From an uncultured Nitrospira sp. (lineage in GTDB: Bacteria > Nitrospirota > Nitrospiria > Nitrospirales > Nitrospiraceae), in assembly GCA_902500775.1 (NCBI GenBank), contig CABVRZ010000017.1, positions 1 to 64,000 on the forward strand: a DNA stretch of 64,000 bases, in the 5' to 3' direction. Position numbers and translations under genes: made by a program. Below the pieces are notes generated by a model. The model searched no databases and was not told where the DNA came from. It worked only from the letters and a program-made list of their open reading frames with translations. Shown piece after piece: positions 38,117 through 47,533 of this stretch. Numbering within the stretch: position 1 is the stretch's first letter; each line of letters starts with the position of its first letter.

Positions 38117-38905
38117 ATGGCGCTAACACAAACCATTCAGGTGCTCCTTCCCGAGTTTCAAGCGTTCCTGGTCCTTATTTCTCGAATTGGGGGACTTCTT
38201 GCTGCGTTGCCGGTCCTGAGTGGGCGCTCGGTTCCATTGAAGGTGAAAGGAGCGTTGGTGCTGGCATTAGGAGTGCTGCTGGCTCCTTTGATCCATCTTC
38301 CGGCGGTGCCCTACGATCCCCTTGCACTGGCTGGCGGGCTGCTCAGCGAACTGATCATCGGGTTGGCTATTGGTTTGGCTGTCCGGCTATTTTTTGGCGC
38401 GTTTGAGGTTGCGGGGGAAATGATTGGCGTACAGATGGGATTCGGTGTTGTGCAGCTCCTTGATCCTGCCACATCGCGCCAGACACCGCTGATGGCACAG
38501 TACTTCACCCTTCTGGCGTCGCTCGTTTTGCTCTCATTGAATGCACATATGCTCATCGTGGCGACTATTGTGTCCAGCTATGAATCCATCCCGGCATTTG
38601 GCGCCTCGCTTCCGGCAGGAACTGGAGATGAGGTGCTGCGCCTCTCCCAACACATGTTCATGATTGGGCTCAAGCTTGCCGCCCCGGTGCTCGTCATCAT
38701 TCTGATGATCAACATTCTGCTCGCGATTCTTGGACGGGCGGTCAGTCAAATCAACGTGTTCGTGCTGAGTTTTCCTATCACCATTGTCGGTGGATTGGCG
38801 GTACTCAGCATATCAATGCCGTTCACAGTGGAACTCCTGATTCAAGAAATCGAACGATTGCAGTTTACGATCTTTGGACTCATGAGGGCACTGGGACATG
38901 GCTGA
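38117..38905 (+). CDS. fliR: Flagellar export gate protein FliR
   Basis: A 262-aa, highly hydrophobic protein with six or so membrane helices. FliR features include RIGGLLAALPVLSGRSVPLKVKGALVLALGVLL, GEMIGVQMGFGVVQLLDPAT and LKLAAPVLVIILMINILLAILGRAVSQINVF. It overlaps flhB by 8 bases. Component of the export gate. Confidence 0.94.
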   Translation: MALTQTIQVLLPEFQAFLVLISRIGGLLAALPVLSGRSVPLKVKGALVLALGVLLAPLIHLPAVPYDPLALAGGLLSELIIGLAIGLAVRLFFGAFEVAGEMIGVQMGFGVVQLLDPATSRQTPLMAQYFTLLASLVLLSLNAHMLIVATIVSSYESIPAFGASLPAGTGDEVLRLSQHMFMIGLKLAAPVLVIILMINILLAILGRAVSQINVFVLSFPITIVGGLAVLSISMPFTVELLIQEIERLQFTIFGLMRALGHG

Positions 38906-39974
38906 GGACCGGGGGAATAAAACAGAGCCGGCGACCCCCAAACGCAAGGAAGAGGCACGCAAGCAAGGACAGGTCGCTGTGAGTCGCGACGTGTCAACCG
39001 CGGCCGTGCTCTTAGGCGGCGTGGGATTGTTGGGTGCCATGTTGCCGGTTGGTCTTCTGAAAATGACGGAGATGACTCGCCAAGGGTTGACGCTTTCCTT
39101 TCCCGGAGAGTGGTATCGCCACATCTCGATTGAGCAAGTCTATACGATTCTTATTCAGACCGGCGTGACGGTAGGCGCGTTGAGTCTTCCGATCGTCGCG
39201 GGTGTCCTTATCTTGGGGAGTGTGGCCACACTCCTCCAAACAGGTTTGTTGTGGCGAACGAATGCCTTTCAACTCGATTGGAGTCGAATCAATCCAGCCA
39301 AAGGATTCTCACGTCTGGCTTCGTTGCGTTCTGTCATGGAACTCGTCAAGGGGCTGCTGAAGATCGCCATTATCACAGGAATCGGGCTGTGGGTGACTCG
39401 CCCTGACGTGCTGCGGATTCCGGAGTTGATCCAGTTTGAGTTGAGCGGTGTGTTACCGATGGCGGGGAGTCTTGCGTTCAAGGTCGGGTTGGCGGTGTCG
39501 GGTGCGATCGCGCTGCTGGCGGTCTTTGACTACGCCTATCAGCGGTATGAATGGGAACGCAGTCTCCGCATGTCGAAGGAGGAAATTAAAGAAGAACACA
39601 AGGCGGCGGAAGGCGATCCTCTGATTAAGAGTCGCGTACGAACTGTTCAGCGTGAGTTGGTCAAGAAGCGCATGCTGGCGGCCGTCAAAACCGCTGATGT
39701 GGTGATTACGAACCCCACGCACTTGGCAGTGGCATTGAAGTATGACACCGCCACGATGACGGCTCCGGTCGTGGTGGCCAAAGGTGCCGGTGTGATTGCG
39801 GAACGAATCAGAGAGTTGGCACGACATCATAGCGTACCGGTCGTGGAAAATAAGTTTGTCGCCAGGACGATATTCAGGCTCGTCGATATCGGAAAAGAAA
39901 TTCCGAACGATCTCTATCGCGCGGTGGCGGAGATCCTGGCCTTTGTGTATCGCGCGAGAGGGGGTACGGCGTGA
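38898..39974 (+). CDS. flhB: Flagellar export switch protein FlhB
   Basis: A 358-aa protein. It has the N-terminal KTEPATPKRKEEARKQGQVAVSRD, four membrane helices, and a cytoplasmic domain with the autocleavage motif NPTH (VVITNPTHLAVALKYD near residue 270), followed by AGVIAERIRELARHHSVPVVENKFVARTIF. The cleavage site is intact, so substrate switching with FliK should be possible. It overlaps fliR and is followed by flhA. Confidence 0.96.
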   Translation: MAEDRGNKTEPATPKRKEEARKQGQVAVSRDVSTAAVLLGGVGLLGAMLPVGLLKMTEMTRQGLTLSFPGEWYRHISIEQVYTILIQTGVTVGALSLPIVAGVLILGSVATLLQTGLLWRTNAFQLDWSRINPAKGFSRLASLRSVMELVKGLLKIAIITGIGLWVTRPDVLRIPELIQFELSGVLPMAGSLAFKVGLAVSGAIALLAVFDYAYQRYEWERSLRMSKEEIKEEHKAAEGDPLIKSRVRTVQRELVKKRMLAAVKTADVVITNPTHLAVALKYDTATMTAPVVVAKGAGVIAERIRELARHHSVPVVENKFVARTIFRLVDIGKEIPNDLYRAVAEILAFVYRARGGTA

Positions 39975-39997
39975 GTCGGTCGTAAGTGCGATCCATT

Positions 39998-42094
39998 ATG
40001 GCAACCGTCACGGAACCAGCGGGCTCAACTCACTTCATCAAGCACCCGGACATTCTCATGTCCGTGGGGGTCGTCGCCATTCTCATGGTAATGCTCCTCC
40101 CGTTGCCGCGGTTCATCCTCGACTTGTTGCTCAGCTTCGACATCACCCTCTCCGTCATCATTCTCTTGGTCGGCCTTCAAGTACGTCGTCCCATCGAGTT
40201 CTCAGTGTTCCCATCGATTCTCTTGATGATTACGTTGTTCCGATTGTCGCTGAATATCGCTTCGACGCGACTCATCCTTCTGCACGGCAACGAAGGAGCC
40301 GGAGCGGCCGGTGAGGTCATTCGGGCGTTTGGCAATTTCATTGTCGGCGGTAACTACACTGTCGGTCTCGTGGTCTTTACGATTCTCGTCGTGATCAATT
40401 TTGTGGTGGTCACCAAGGGAGCAGGCCGTGTCGCCGAAGTTGCGGCACGCTTCACGTTGGATGCGATGCCAGGGAAACAGATGAGCATCGATGCTGATCT
40501 GAATGCCGGTTTGATCAATGAAGCCGACGCGCGCCGACGAAGACGAGAAATCACTGAGGAGGCAGACTTCTACGGATCGATGGACGGAGCCAGCAAGTTT
40601 GTCCGAGGTGACGCCATCGCCGCGGTGATCATCACCCTGGTGAATATTCTCGGCGGCCTAGCCATCGGTGTCTTGCAACAAGGGATGAGTCCGGGACTCG
40701 CGGCTCAAACCTATACGGTCCTGACGGTTGGCGAGGGTTTGGTCGCACAGATTCCAGCGCTGATCGTATCCACTGCAGCGGGTATTGTCGTGACACGAGC
40801 AGCTTCAGATATGGACTTGGGGGGGGCGATGACAAAGCAATTGCTGATGTCCCCCAAGCCGGTCGGGATTGCAGCGGGGATTCTTCTCGCGCTTGGGTTA
40901 GTCCCTGGCCTGCCGCATCTGGCCTTCCTGATATTGGGCAGTGCAGTGGCTTGGATGGCCTATCACTTGCATCAAGAGGAGCTTCGGGAAGCTGCACCAA
41001 CCCCGACGCCTACGGCTCCCAAAGCTGATGAGGGGCCAACCCGTGTGACGCCATTAGATCTGATGGAAGTGCAAGTGGGCTATGGACTGATTGGTTTGGT
41101 GGAAGGGACTCAAGGTACCGCGTTACTCGATCGGATCAAAGCGCTCCGACGGCAGTTTGCGGAAACAATGGGATTCGTCGTGCCTCCCATCCACATCCGC
41201 GATAATTTACAGTTGAGGCCGAACGAATACGCCATCATGTTGAAGGGAGTAGAGGTCGCCAAAGCGGACGTATTGCCTGGGCATCTGTTGGCGATTGATC
41301 CAGGGACGGGGCAGAAGGGGGTGGTCCAGGGCATTGCGACGAAGGAGCCCGCATTCGGGCTGCCGGCACTGTGGATCCCGGAAGCTGGAAGAGAACAGGC
41401 TCAGATTGCCGGGTATACCGTGGTAGATGCGAGTTCCGCGATCGCCACTCATCTTTCAGAGCTGGTGAAGCGGTATGGTCACGAATTGTTGGGGCGCCAG
41501 GAGGTTCAGGCGCTGCTGGATGAGGTTGGGAAATCCCATCCCAAGCTGGTGGAAGAGCTGATTCCGACGATGGTTCCCTTGGGAACAGTTGTTCGGGTCC
41601 TCGGTAACCTGCTCAAAGAGGGCATTCCGATTCGAGACCTGCGCTCCATTCTGGAGGCGATTTCTGATCAAGCCTCGAACAGTAAAGATCCTGAACTGCT
41701 GACGGAATATGCCAGGCAAGCCTTGGCGAGGACGATTACCAAACAGTATCAAGCATCAGACGGAAGCCTCCAGGTGATTACGCTGGATCCTCGGCTAGAC
41801 CGGTCGCTGGCCGACCAAGTTGCGGCACTTCCGCCCGGCGCGTCCTTACAGCTTGATCCGACCGTGTCGCACAAGCTTCTGACGGGAATTAAACAGGCGG
41901 CCGAACGGGTGGCGGCTCGAGGGCAACAACCGATCGTCATTTGTTCACAGGCCGTTCGGCGGCATCTTCGTCGCCACAGCGATCGCATACTTCATTCGGT
42001 TCCGGTGATGGGGTTTAACGAGGTCGATTCGTTTGTTCGCTTGCAGTCGCTTGATACGGTGCGAGTTGACTTCGAGTTGGCACAGTCATCCTAG
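39998..42094 (+). CDS. flhA: Flagellar export protein FlhA
   Basis: A 698-aa protein. The N-terminal half has about eight membrane helices, with the FHIPEP signature region RLSLNIASTRLILLHG, GNFIVGGNYTVGLVVF and TKGAGRVAEVAARFTLDAMPGKQMSIDADLNAGLI. The C-terminal half is the cytoplasmic chaperone-docking domain. ATG 39998 replaces the GTG four codons upstream. It energises or gates type III export together with FliH-FliI. Confidence 0.96.
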   Translation: MATVTEPAGSTHFIKHPDILMSVGVVAILMVMLLPLPRFILDLLLSFDITLSVIILLVGLQVRRPIEFSVFPSILLMITLFRLSLNIASTRLILLHGNEGAGAAGEVIRAFGNFIVGGNYTVGLVVFTILVVINFVVVTKGAGRVAEVAARFTLDAMPGKQMSIDADLNAGLINEADARRRRREITEEADFYGSMDGASKFVRGDAIAAVIITLVNILGGLAIGVLQQGMSPGLAAQTYTVLTVGEGLVAQIPALIVSTAAGIVVTRAASDMDLGGAMTKQLLMSPKPVGIAAGILLALGLVPGLPHLAFLILGSAVAWMAYHLHQEELREAAPTPTPTAPKADEGPTRVTPLDLMEVQVGYGLIGLVEGTQGTALLDRIKALRRQFAETMGFVVPPIHIRDNLQLRPNEYAIMLKGVEVAKADVLPGHLLAIDPGTGQKGVVQGIATKEPAFGLPALWIPEAGREQAQIAGYTVVDASSAIATHLSELVKRYGHELLGRQEVQALLDEVGKSHPKLVEELIPTMVPLGTVVRVLGNLLKEGIPIRDLRSILEAISDQASNSKDPELLTEYARQALARTITKQYQASDGSLQVITLDPRLDRSLADQVAALPPGASLQLDPTVSHKLLTGIKQAAERVAARGQQPIVICSQAVRRHLRRHSDRILHSVPVMGFNEVDSFVRLQSLDTVRVDFELAQSS

Positions 42095-42102
42095 GATAGC
42101 CT

Positions 42103-43449
42103 ATGAAGGTCAAGACATTTCACGCGCTCACCATGCAGGATGCCCTCCGAGCCATCAAGGAGGAATTGGGACCGGATGCCATTATCCTGTCTTCCAAAGA
42201 GGTGCGCGAGGGAGGGCGACTTCTCCGAGTCTTCAATCACACGGTGTTGGAGGTGATGGCGGCCGCCGAGTATGAGCGTCCACAGGTTGTCCGAGAGAGC
42301 AGGCCGCCTCAAGAATCCGTGCCGGCCGTACGAACGTCAGGAGACAGCCCTTCGGCCGATGATCCGGCGAAGACATTCCAGCATACCTTGCGAGGGTTGT
42401 TGGAACCTATTCATGAGACGAAACGGAGAAAGCATCACCAACAAGGGCCACCACACAAGCCTACCGCATCCGTTGGGAAACCCAATCAGCGTCGCCAGGT
42501 ACGGGCGGTGTATGACGAATTGAGTCAGTTGCTACGCAATCTTTCGCCAAAGGCAGGTCCGGCAGGGGATGGTCAATCGATCCCGGTGTTTTCGACTCTC
42601 CGTCAAGCATTGTGCGATCAGGGGATGCATCCAGCCACGACCGAGTGGCTCCTCAGCGAGGCGCTGAAGGCCAAGCAACTGGTGCATGTTCCAGACGAGC
42701 AGATGATGAGACGCGCGCTCCACCAGGAAGTCGTGCGGCGTGTGCGCGTCACCGGCCCATTGGATCATGGTCCGGTACGTCCGGCGATTCAGCTGTTCAT
42801 TGGCCCGAGCGGAGCGGGGAAGACGTCAGCTGTCGCCAAACTCGCTGCATACTACCGCCTGGAGCAGCGGAAGTCGGTCGCCTTGATTACGTTTGACACC
42901 TATCGCGAGACTGCAGTGGAGCAGCTCCGGCGGTACGCCAAGATCATCGGAGTCCCGTTTGCCTGTGCACTCTCGGCTCGACAGGTGCAAGCAGGGCTGC
43001 GCCGTCATGCGAAGGTGGACCTTGTGTTGATGGATATGCCGGGTATTACCCCAGCGGATCTGGCTTTGGCGCACGATCTCTGTGGCCTGTTGAAGCAGGA
43101 TTCTATTGCTACCCATCTGGTCCTACCAGCCTCTATCAGAGCGCGAGACGCCTGTCGAATGACCGGATGCGTGAGGGCACTTCCGGATCTCCGTTTGTTC
43201 TTTACCAAACTCGACGAAACGGAATCCGCCGGGACGATATTCGAAACGGTGCATGCGACGGGTGTCCCGCTGTCGTACTGGAGTGTTGGACGGCGGGTCC
43301 CAGGGGATATTGAGGTCGCCTCCCCGGAAGTTCTCGCCACCCGACTCACGACAGGTACCTCGGAACGTGTGCACGATCATGTCAGAGAGTCAGATCGATC
43401 AGCGGAAGCGAATCTGGCGTTGGCGGCAACGGGAACTTATCACCGATAA
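42103..43449 (+). CDS. flhF: Flagellar SRP-type GTPase FlhF
   Basis: A 448-aa protein. The N-terminal MKVKTFHALTMQDALRAIKEELGPDAIILSSKEVREGG is the FlhF B domain. The G domain has P-loop GPSGAGKTSAVAKLA near 231, FDTYRETAVEQLRRYA, and TKLDE for guanine. The G3 element reads DMPGI where most SRP-type GTPases have DTAGR, so nucleotide hydrolysis may differ. FlhF marks the site of the flagellum with FlhG, whose gene follows after 19 bases. Confidence 0.9.
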   Translation: MKVKTFHALTMQDALRAIKEELGPDAIILSSKEVREGGRLLRVFNHTVLEVMAAAEYERPQVVRESRPPQESVPAVRTSGDSPSADDPAKTFQHTLRGLLEPIHETKRRKHHQQGPPHKPTASVGKPNQRRQVRAVYDELSQLLRNLSPKAGPAGDGQSIPVFSTLRQALCDQGMHPATTEWLLSEALKAKQLVHVPDEQMMRRALHQEVVRRVRVTGPLDHGPVRPAIQLFIGPSGAGKTSAVAKLAAYYRLEQRKSVALITFDTYRETAVEQLRRYAKIIGVPFACALSARQVQAGLRRHAKVDLVLMDMPGITPADLALAHDLCGLLKQDSIATHLVLPASIRARDACRMTGCVRALPDLRLFFTKLDETESAGTIFETVHATGVPLSYWSVGRRVPGDIEVASPEVLATRLTTGTSERVHDHVRESDRSAEANLALAATGTYHR

Positions 43450-43468
43450 CGCAGTTGGAGGTCACACT

Positions 43469-44338
43469 ATGCAGCTCAGATCCAAATCGTCTGCCCTGGT
43501 GCCGGAGCCTGTCCGATTGGAAGGTGAGTCATTCCCCCAAGTGATTGCCGTCTCAAGCGGAAAAGGTGGTGTGGGAAAAACGAATGTTGTGGCGAATGTG
43601 GGGATGGCACTGACGCAACTTGGGAAACGAGTCCTCATTCTGGATGCCGATCTCGGTCTCGGCAATCTCGATGTGCTTCTTGGCCTGGTCCCACGACTCA
43701 CGATTGAAGATGTGCTCGCCGGGACCCATACATTTGACGAAATCGTGCTGAAAGGTCCAGCAGGTATTCATGTATTACCGGCGAGTTCCGGGGTCCCGCA
43801 GCTGACGACCTTGACAGAATCCCAACAGCTCATCATTCAGGATCAGTTAGCGCAATTTTCCGGCGGGATGGATGTCCTATTGATTGATACCGGCGCCGGT
43901 ATTTCCACAAGTGTGACATTCTTTGCCGCTTCCGCTGATGAGACCGTGGTTGTGGTATCGCCAGAACCCACATCGCTCACAGATGCCTATGCCTTGATTA
44001 AGGTCTTGGCGCGTCAATATCGTGCACGTCGCTTCAAGATATTAGTGAATCAAGCCAAAAGCCCTCGAGAAGCCTCGGAGGTGTTCGGGAAACTCGATGT
44101 CGCGGCGGATCGCTTTTTGCATGTCGCTCTCGAGTTGGTTGGAGCCATTCCGTATGACGACTATGTGCCGATGGCCGTTATGCAGCAGAAGGCCGTCCTG
44201 GAATTATTCCCTGAGGCACCGGCGTCTGAAGCCTTTAAAAAGTTCGCCAGGCAGATCGTGCAATGGCCGAAGCCTGTGCTCCCAAAAAGTTCGATGCAGT
44301 TAGTGTGGCAACGGTCGGCGACGCACGCCGGCAATTAG
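43469..44338 (+). CDS. flhG: Flagellar number regulator FlhG (MinD-like ATPase)
   Basis: A 289-aa protein of the MinD/ParA family. It has the deviant Walker A SSGKGGVGKTN, LILDADLGLGNLDVLLGL, and VLLIDTGAGIST as Walker B. ATG 43469 follows GGAGG; longer in-frame extensions upstream overlap flhF and are unlikely. It restrains flagellar number and acts with FlhF. Its order, flhA-flhF-flhG-fliA, is that of polar flagellates. Confidence 0.94.
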   Translation: MQLRSKSSALVPEPVRLEGESFPQVIAVSSGKGGVGKTNVVANVGMALTQLGKRVLILDADLGLGNLDVLLGLVPRLTIEDVLAGTHTFDEIVLKGPAGIHVLPASSGVPQLTTLTESQQLIIQDQLAQFSGGMDVLLIDTGAGISTSVTFFAASADETVVVVSPEPTSLTDAYALIKVLARQYRARRFKILVNQAKSPREASEVFGKLDVAADRFLHVALELVGAIPYDDYVPMAVMQQKAVLELFPEAPASEAFKKFARQIVQWPKPVLPKSSMQLVWQRSATHAGN

Positions 44339-44358
44339 CAGAAGGTTATACACTGATT

Positions 44359-45108
44359 ATGAGTAAGTCGGCATTACCACACGAGCGGAAATCCTTTTCT
44401 GCGCAAGGGGCGAGGCGGGAGCAACTGATCAAAGAGTTTGCTCACGTCATTCGTGCCATGGCCCATCGATTGGCGTTTCGGCTTCCAGCCTATCTGGATG
44501 CTGAGGATCTGATCTCGGTCGGCACGATCGGATTGATGGATGCCATGACAAAGTATGATCCGACAAGGGAAGCCAAGTTCAAAACATATGCGGAGTTTCG
44601 TATTCGAGGCGCGATGCTCGACGAGATCCGCGCCATGGATTGGATTCCACGATCGGTCCACGAACGAATCTCCTTGCTCCAAAAAACCCATACCCTTCTC
44701 ATGAGCCGACTTGGTCGACCGCCCCAGGATGAGGAGGTCGCGACCGAATTGAAGATGTCGCTGGAAGAGCTGGATGAGTTCATCACACGTGCCAGGGGGG
44801 CGGTCATGATTAGTGTCGACGATCTGAGCCTCCACGAGCCGGACGGGCACAAAGTCGTGAAGATGTTGGCCGACACCCATACCCCCGATCCGCTCTCCTC
44901 ATTGGTGAATGAGCGTGAACGGGAGTCCATTGCCGGGGCGATTCAGATGTTGCCGGAAAAGGAACGGCTGGTGCTCACGCTGTACTACTACGAAGAACTC
45001 ACCATGAAAGAAATCGGAGAACTGCTCAAGGTGACAGAATCGCGAGTCTGCCAAATCCATACAAAAGCCATCATCCGACTCAAAGCCACCCTCGAAGCGA
45101 TCAGCTAG
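44359..45108 (+). CDS. fliA: Flagellar sigma factor FliA (sigma-28)
   Basis: A 249-aa sigma factor. Region 2 is DLISVGTIGLMDAMTKYDPTREAKFKTYAEFRIRGAMLDEIRAMDWIPRSV (order of conserved elements, residues about 45-100). Region 4 contains LPEKERLVLTLYYYEELTMKEIGELLKVTESRVCQIH. I start at ATG 44359, which gives the usual length; ATG 44263 would overlap flhG by 76 bases. It should direct late flagellar and chemotaxis genes and is held by FlgM, encoded downstream. It is the last flagellar gene before the RHS island. Confidence 0.94.
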   Translation: MSKSALPHERKSFSAQGARREQLIKEFAHVIRAMAHRLAFRLPAYLDAEDLISVGTIGLMDAMTKYDPTREAKFKTYAEFRIRGAMLDEIRAMDWIPRSVHERISLLQKTHTLLMSRLGRPPQDEEVATELKMSLEELDEFITRARGAVMISVDDLSLHEPDGHKVVKMLADTHTPDPLSSLVNERERESIAGAIQMLPEKERLVLTLYYYEELTMKEIGELLKVTESRVCQIHTKAIIRLKATLEAIS

Positions 45109-45193
45109 GAGTCGTTCGGAAAATCGCGATGGCGGCCAGGAAAAATGTGCCGCATGCTGGGTAGATTCGACCCTTGTCGACGCGCGGTTTCGA
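45109..45193. other. Short gap between fliA and the first RHS gene
   Basis: No gene or clear terminator. It contains the left copy of the 34-bp imperfect direct repeat that also occurs downstream of the island. The first RHS frame begins 25 bases after it, without a good ribosome site. Confidence 0.5.
45136..45169. repeat. Left copy of an imperfect direct repeat flanking the RHS island
   Basis: Matches 54320-54353 at 29 of 34 positions when aligned by eye (shared CCAGGAAAAAT, TGCCGC, GCTGGGTAGA). A further shared GTCGTTC lies just upstream of both. It sits 28 bases after the fliA stop. Confidence 0.65.
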
Positions 45194-47533
45194 ATGGCAC
45201 CGTCACGGGTCTTGAAAATGGAAATGACGATGACGGCCACGCCGCTCTCCGCGCAACAGGTGCAGGCCGATGCCAAGGGCAATCCGCTCACGATCACGGA
45301 TGCCGACAATAAGGTCACGCGCTTCTTCTACAATGCCCAAGGCTTGCTGACCGTAACGCGCGATGCGCTCTATCCCACGAACCCCGCCACCACCTTCACC
45401 TACGACACGCTGGGACGGCTCCTCACCACGACCGATCCCCTGAATCGGACGACGACCTTGACCTACAACAATGCCGGCAATGTGGCCACCTCAAAAGATC
45501 ATCTGAATCGGATCACCTCGTTCGAGTACGACGCGAAGAATCGGTTGAAGAAGGTCACGGATCCGTTGAATGGGATCACGCAGTACAGCTATGACGGGAA
45601 CGGCAATCTGCTCACGGTGAAGGATGCCAAGAATCAGGTGACCACCTTCGCCTACGACAGCCGGAATCGACTACTCAGCACGACCGATCCGTTGGGCAAA
45701 GTTGAAACCTACGAGTACGACGGCAACGACAACCTGACCAAGCGGATCACGCCCAAACTGGACCAGATTGTCTTTGCCTACGATGCGGTGAATCAATTGC
45801 TGAGCAAGACTCTTCCTGGTACTCTGGCTACCAGCTACACGTATGACGCTGTGGGCAATCTGCTCACGGTCACGGATCCGGACAGCGCACTGACAATGAC
45901 GTATGACCAAGCCAATCAGCTCTTGACCACCAGCACGGCGGGCAGCTCCACTCAGCCGAGCGTGACGCTGACGTATGCCTACGACAAGAACGGGAATCGA
46001 CTCACGCTGGCGGATGGCACGAACACGAATACCGCGACCTACGATCCGCTCAATCGTCTCGCCAGTCTCACCAGTCCAGCGGGCGCGACCACCTTCGCCT
46101 ATGACGCCCTCTCCCGCCGCACGGCGATGACCTTGCCCAACGGGACGCAGACGACCTACACCTATGATCCCGCCTCGCAAGTGACCAATATCCTGCATCA
46201 GCTCACGGCGACGAGTGCGCAAATCAATAAAGCGGACTATCTCTATAACGGCGTTGGCAATCGCACGAGTCTGACCGATCGGCGCGGGATCCGGAATTTC
46301 GGCTACGACAACTTGGATCGGCTCACCTCTGCAAGCCATCCGCTCTTAGGCATGGCTCAGAGCTTCGCCTATGATGCGGTCGGGAACAGAACGACAGCCG
46401 GCAATGTGACCAACGCCGGGAACCAACTCACCGCCGATGCCACGCATGCGTATCAGTATGACGATAATGGGAACTTGGTTCGCAAGACGTTGCTCGCCAC
46501 CGGCAACTATACCCAGTATACGTACGATGCGGAGAACCGGTTGACAAAGGTCGAAGACTTCGCGACGGGCAATCCCACCCCCGCGTTCACGAGCACGTAT
46601 CGCTACGACGGCCTTGGACGGCGCATCGAAAAGGTGGCGAACGGCCAGACGAAACGCTACATCTACGACGGCGAGGATATTCTGCTGGAATATGACGGGT
46701 CGAACGTCTTGCAAGCGCGCTATACGCACGGTCCCGGCATCGACGAGCCGATTGCGGTCACCAAAGGCAGTTCAACCTATTACTACCATCAGGACGCCTT
46801 AGGCTCGGTCACCGATCTGACGGATAGTGTTGGCGCGACTGCAAAGAGCTACGCGTACGATGCCTATGGGAACATCCTAGAATCACCCGGCTCGCTGGAC
46901 CAGCCGTATACGTATACGGGGAGAGAATTCGACGCTGAGAACGGGCTTATGTACTACCGCGCTCGGTACTATGATCCCAGCTCTGGACGATTTATACAGA
47001 AGGATCCAATCGGGTTTGAAGGTGGTGACGCAAATCTCTATTCATATGTAAAAGGAAATCCCCCGAACTTTTCGGATCCATCAGGACAGAACCCTGTAAT
47101 CATTATCCAAGAGCTTGTGGCTTTGGCTCAAAGGATCAGCGCGCCAGTAATCGCTTCCGCTCAGAGACTTGGAATGCGGCTCGCTCAACTTTTGCAACCA
47201 TGTCGAGTAGGAAGCCAGCTATTAGAGTCGCAGAAGAGACACATTAAGAAGATTGATAACATCATAAGAGACCATGCGAAACCAACAGATTTTTCAGGGG
47301 TTGCCAAGGAACTGTCTGGCGAACGTATTCCCAAGCCCGGTGGCGGATTCTATGACCACGTGAGAGAAATGCAGCAATCCGTCAGGAATTTACAGGGACA
47401 CGTCGATGACCTTGCCAACAGTCTGAACAATCCCATGCATTCCCCTGAAGTTCAACGTCAAGTTAGTGAAGCAATTGCAAGAGCTCAAAATATGATCAAT
47501 CTGATGCAAGGCACGCTTAGAGGCAGTAAATAA
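45194..47533 (+). CDS. RHS/YD-repeat protein with variable C-terminal tip (putative toxin)
   Basis: A 779-aa protein. Residues 15-560 are tandem YD repeats (for example TFTYDTLGRLLTTTDPLNRTTTLTY). Residues about 560-625 are the RHS core end (ARYYDPSSGRFIQKDPIGFEGGDANLYSYVKGNPPNFSDPSG). The last 150 residues are a different, AT-richer tip with HIKKIDNIIRDH, PGGGFYDHVREMQQSVRNLQ and a helical end. Tips with a PYDHVxE-like motif are known in polymorphic toxins, some labelled type 28; this is from memory and unverified. No signal peptide or export domain is present, so the gene may itself be 5'-truncated. The next gene overlaps its stop and could be the immunity gene. Confidence 0.85.
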   Translation: MAPSRVLKMEMTMTATPLSAQQVQADAKGNPLTITDADNKVTRFFYNAQGLLTVTRDALYPTNPATTFTYDTLGRLLTTTDPLNRTTTLTYNNAGNVATSKDHLNRITSFEYDAKNRLKKVTDPLNGITQYSYDGNGNLLTVKDAKNQVTTFAYDSRNRLLSTTDPLGKVETYEYDGNDNLTKRITPKLDQIVFAYDAVNQLLSKTLPGTLATSYTYDAVGNLLTVTDPDSALTMTYDQANQLLTTSTAGSSTQPSVTLTYAYDKNGNRLTLADGTNTNTATYDPLNRLASLTSPAGATTFAYDALSRRTAMTLPNGTQTTYTYDPASQVTNILHQLTATSAQINKADYLYNGVGNRTSLTDRRGIRNFGYDNLDRLTSASHPLLGMAQSFAYDAVGNRTTAGNVTNAGNQLTADATHAYQYDDNGNLVRKTLLATGNYTQYTYDAENRLTKVEDFATGNPTPAFTSTYRYDGLGRRIEKVANGQTKRYIYDGEDILLEYDGSNVLQARYTHGPGIDEPIAVTKGSSTYYYHQDALGSVTDLTDSVGATAKSYAYDAYGNILESPGSLDQPYTYTGREFDAENGLMYYRARYYDPSSGRFIQKDPIGFEGGDANLYSYVKGNPPNFSDPSGQNPVIIIQELVALAQRISAPVIASAQRLGMRLAQLLQPCRVGSQLLESQKRHIKKIDNIIRDHAKPTDFSGVAKELSGERIPKPGGGFYDHVREMQQSVRNLQGHVDDLANSLNNPMHSPEVQRQVSEAIARAQNMINLMQGTLRGSK

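Noticed and set aside
43253-43468. Long upstream extension of flhG
   Set aside because: It lies inside flhF, lacks a ribosome site and adds residues absent from MinD-like proteins; GGAGG before 43469 decides the start.
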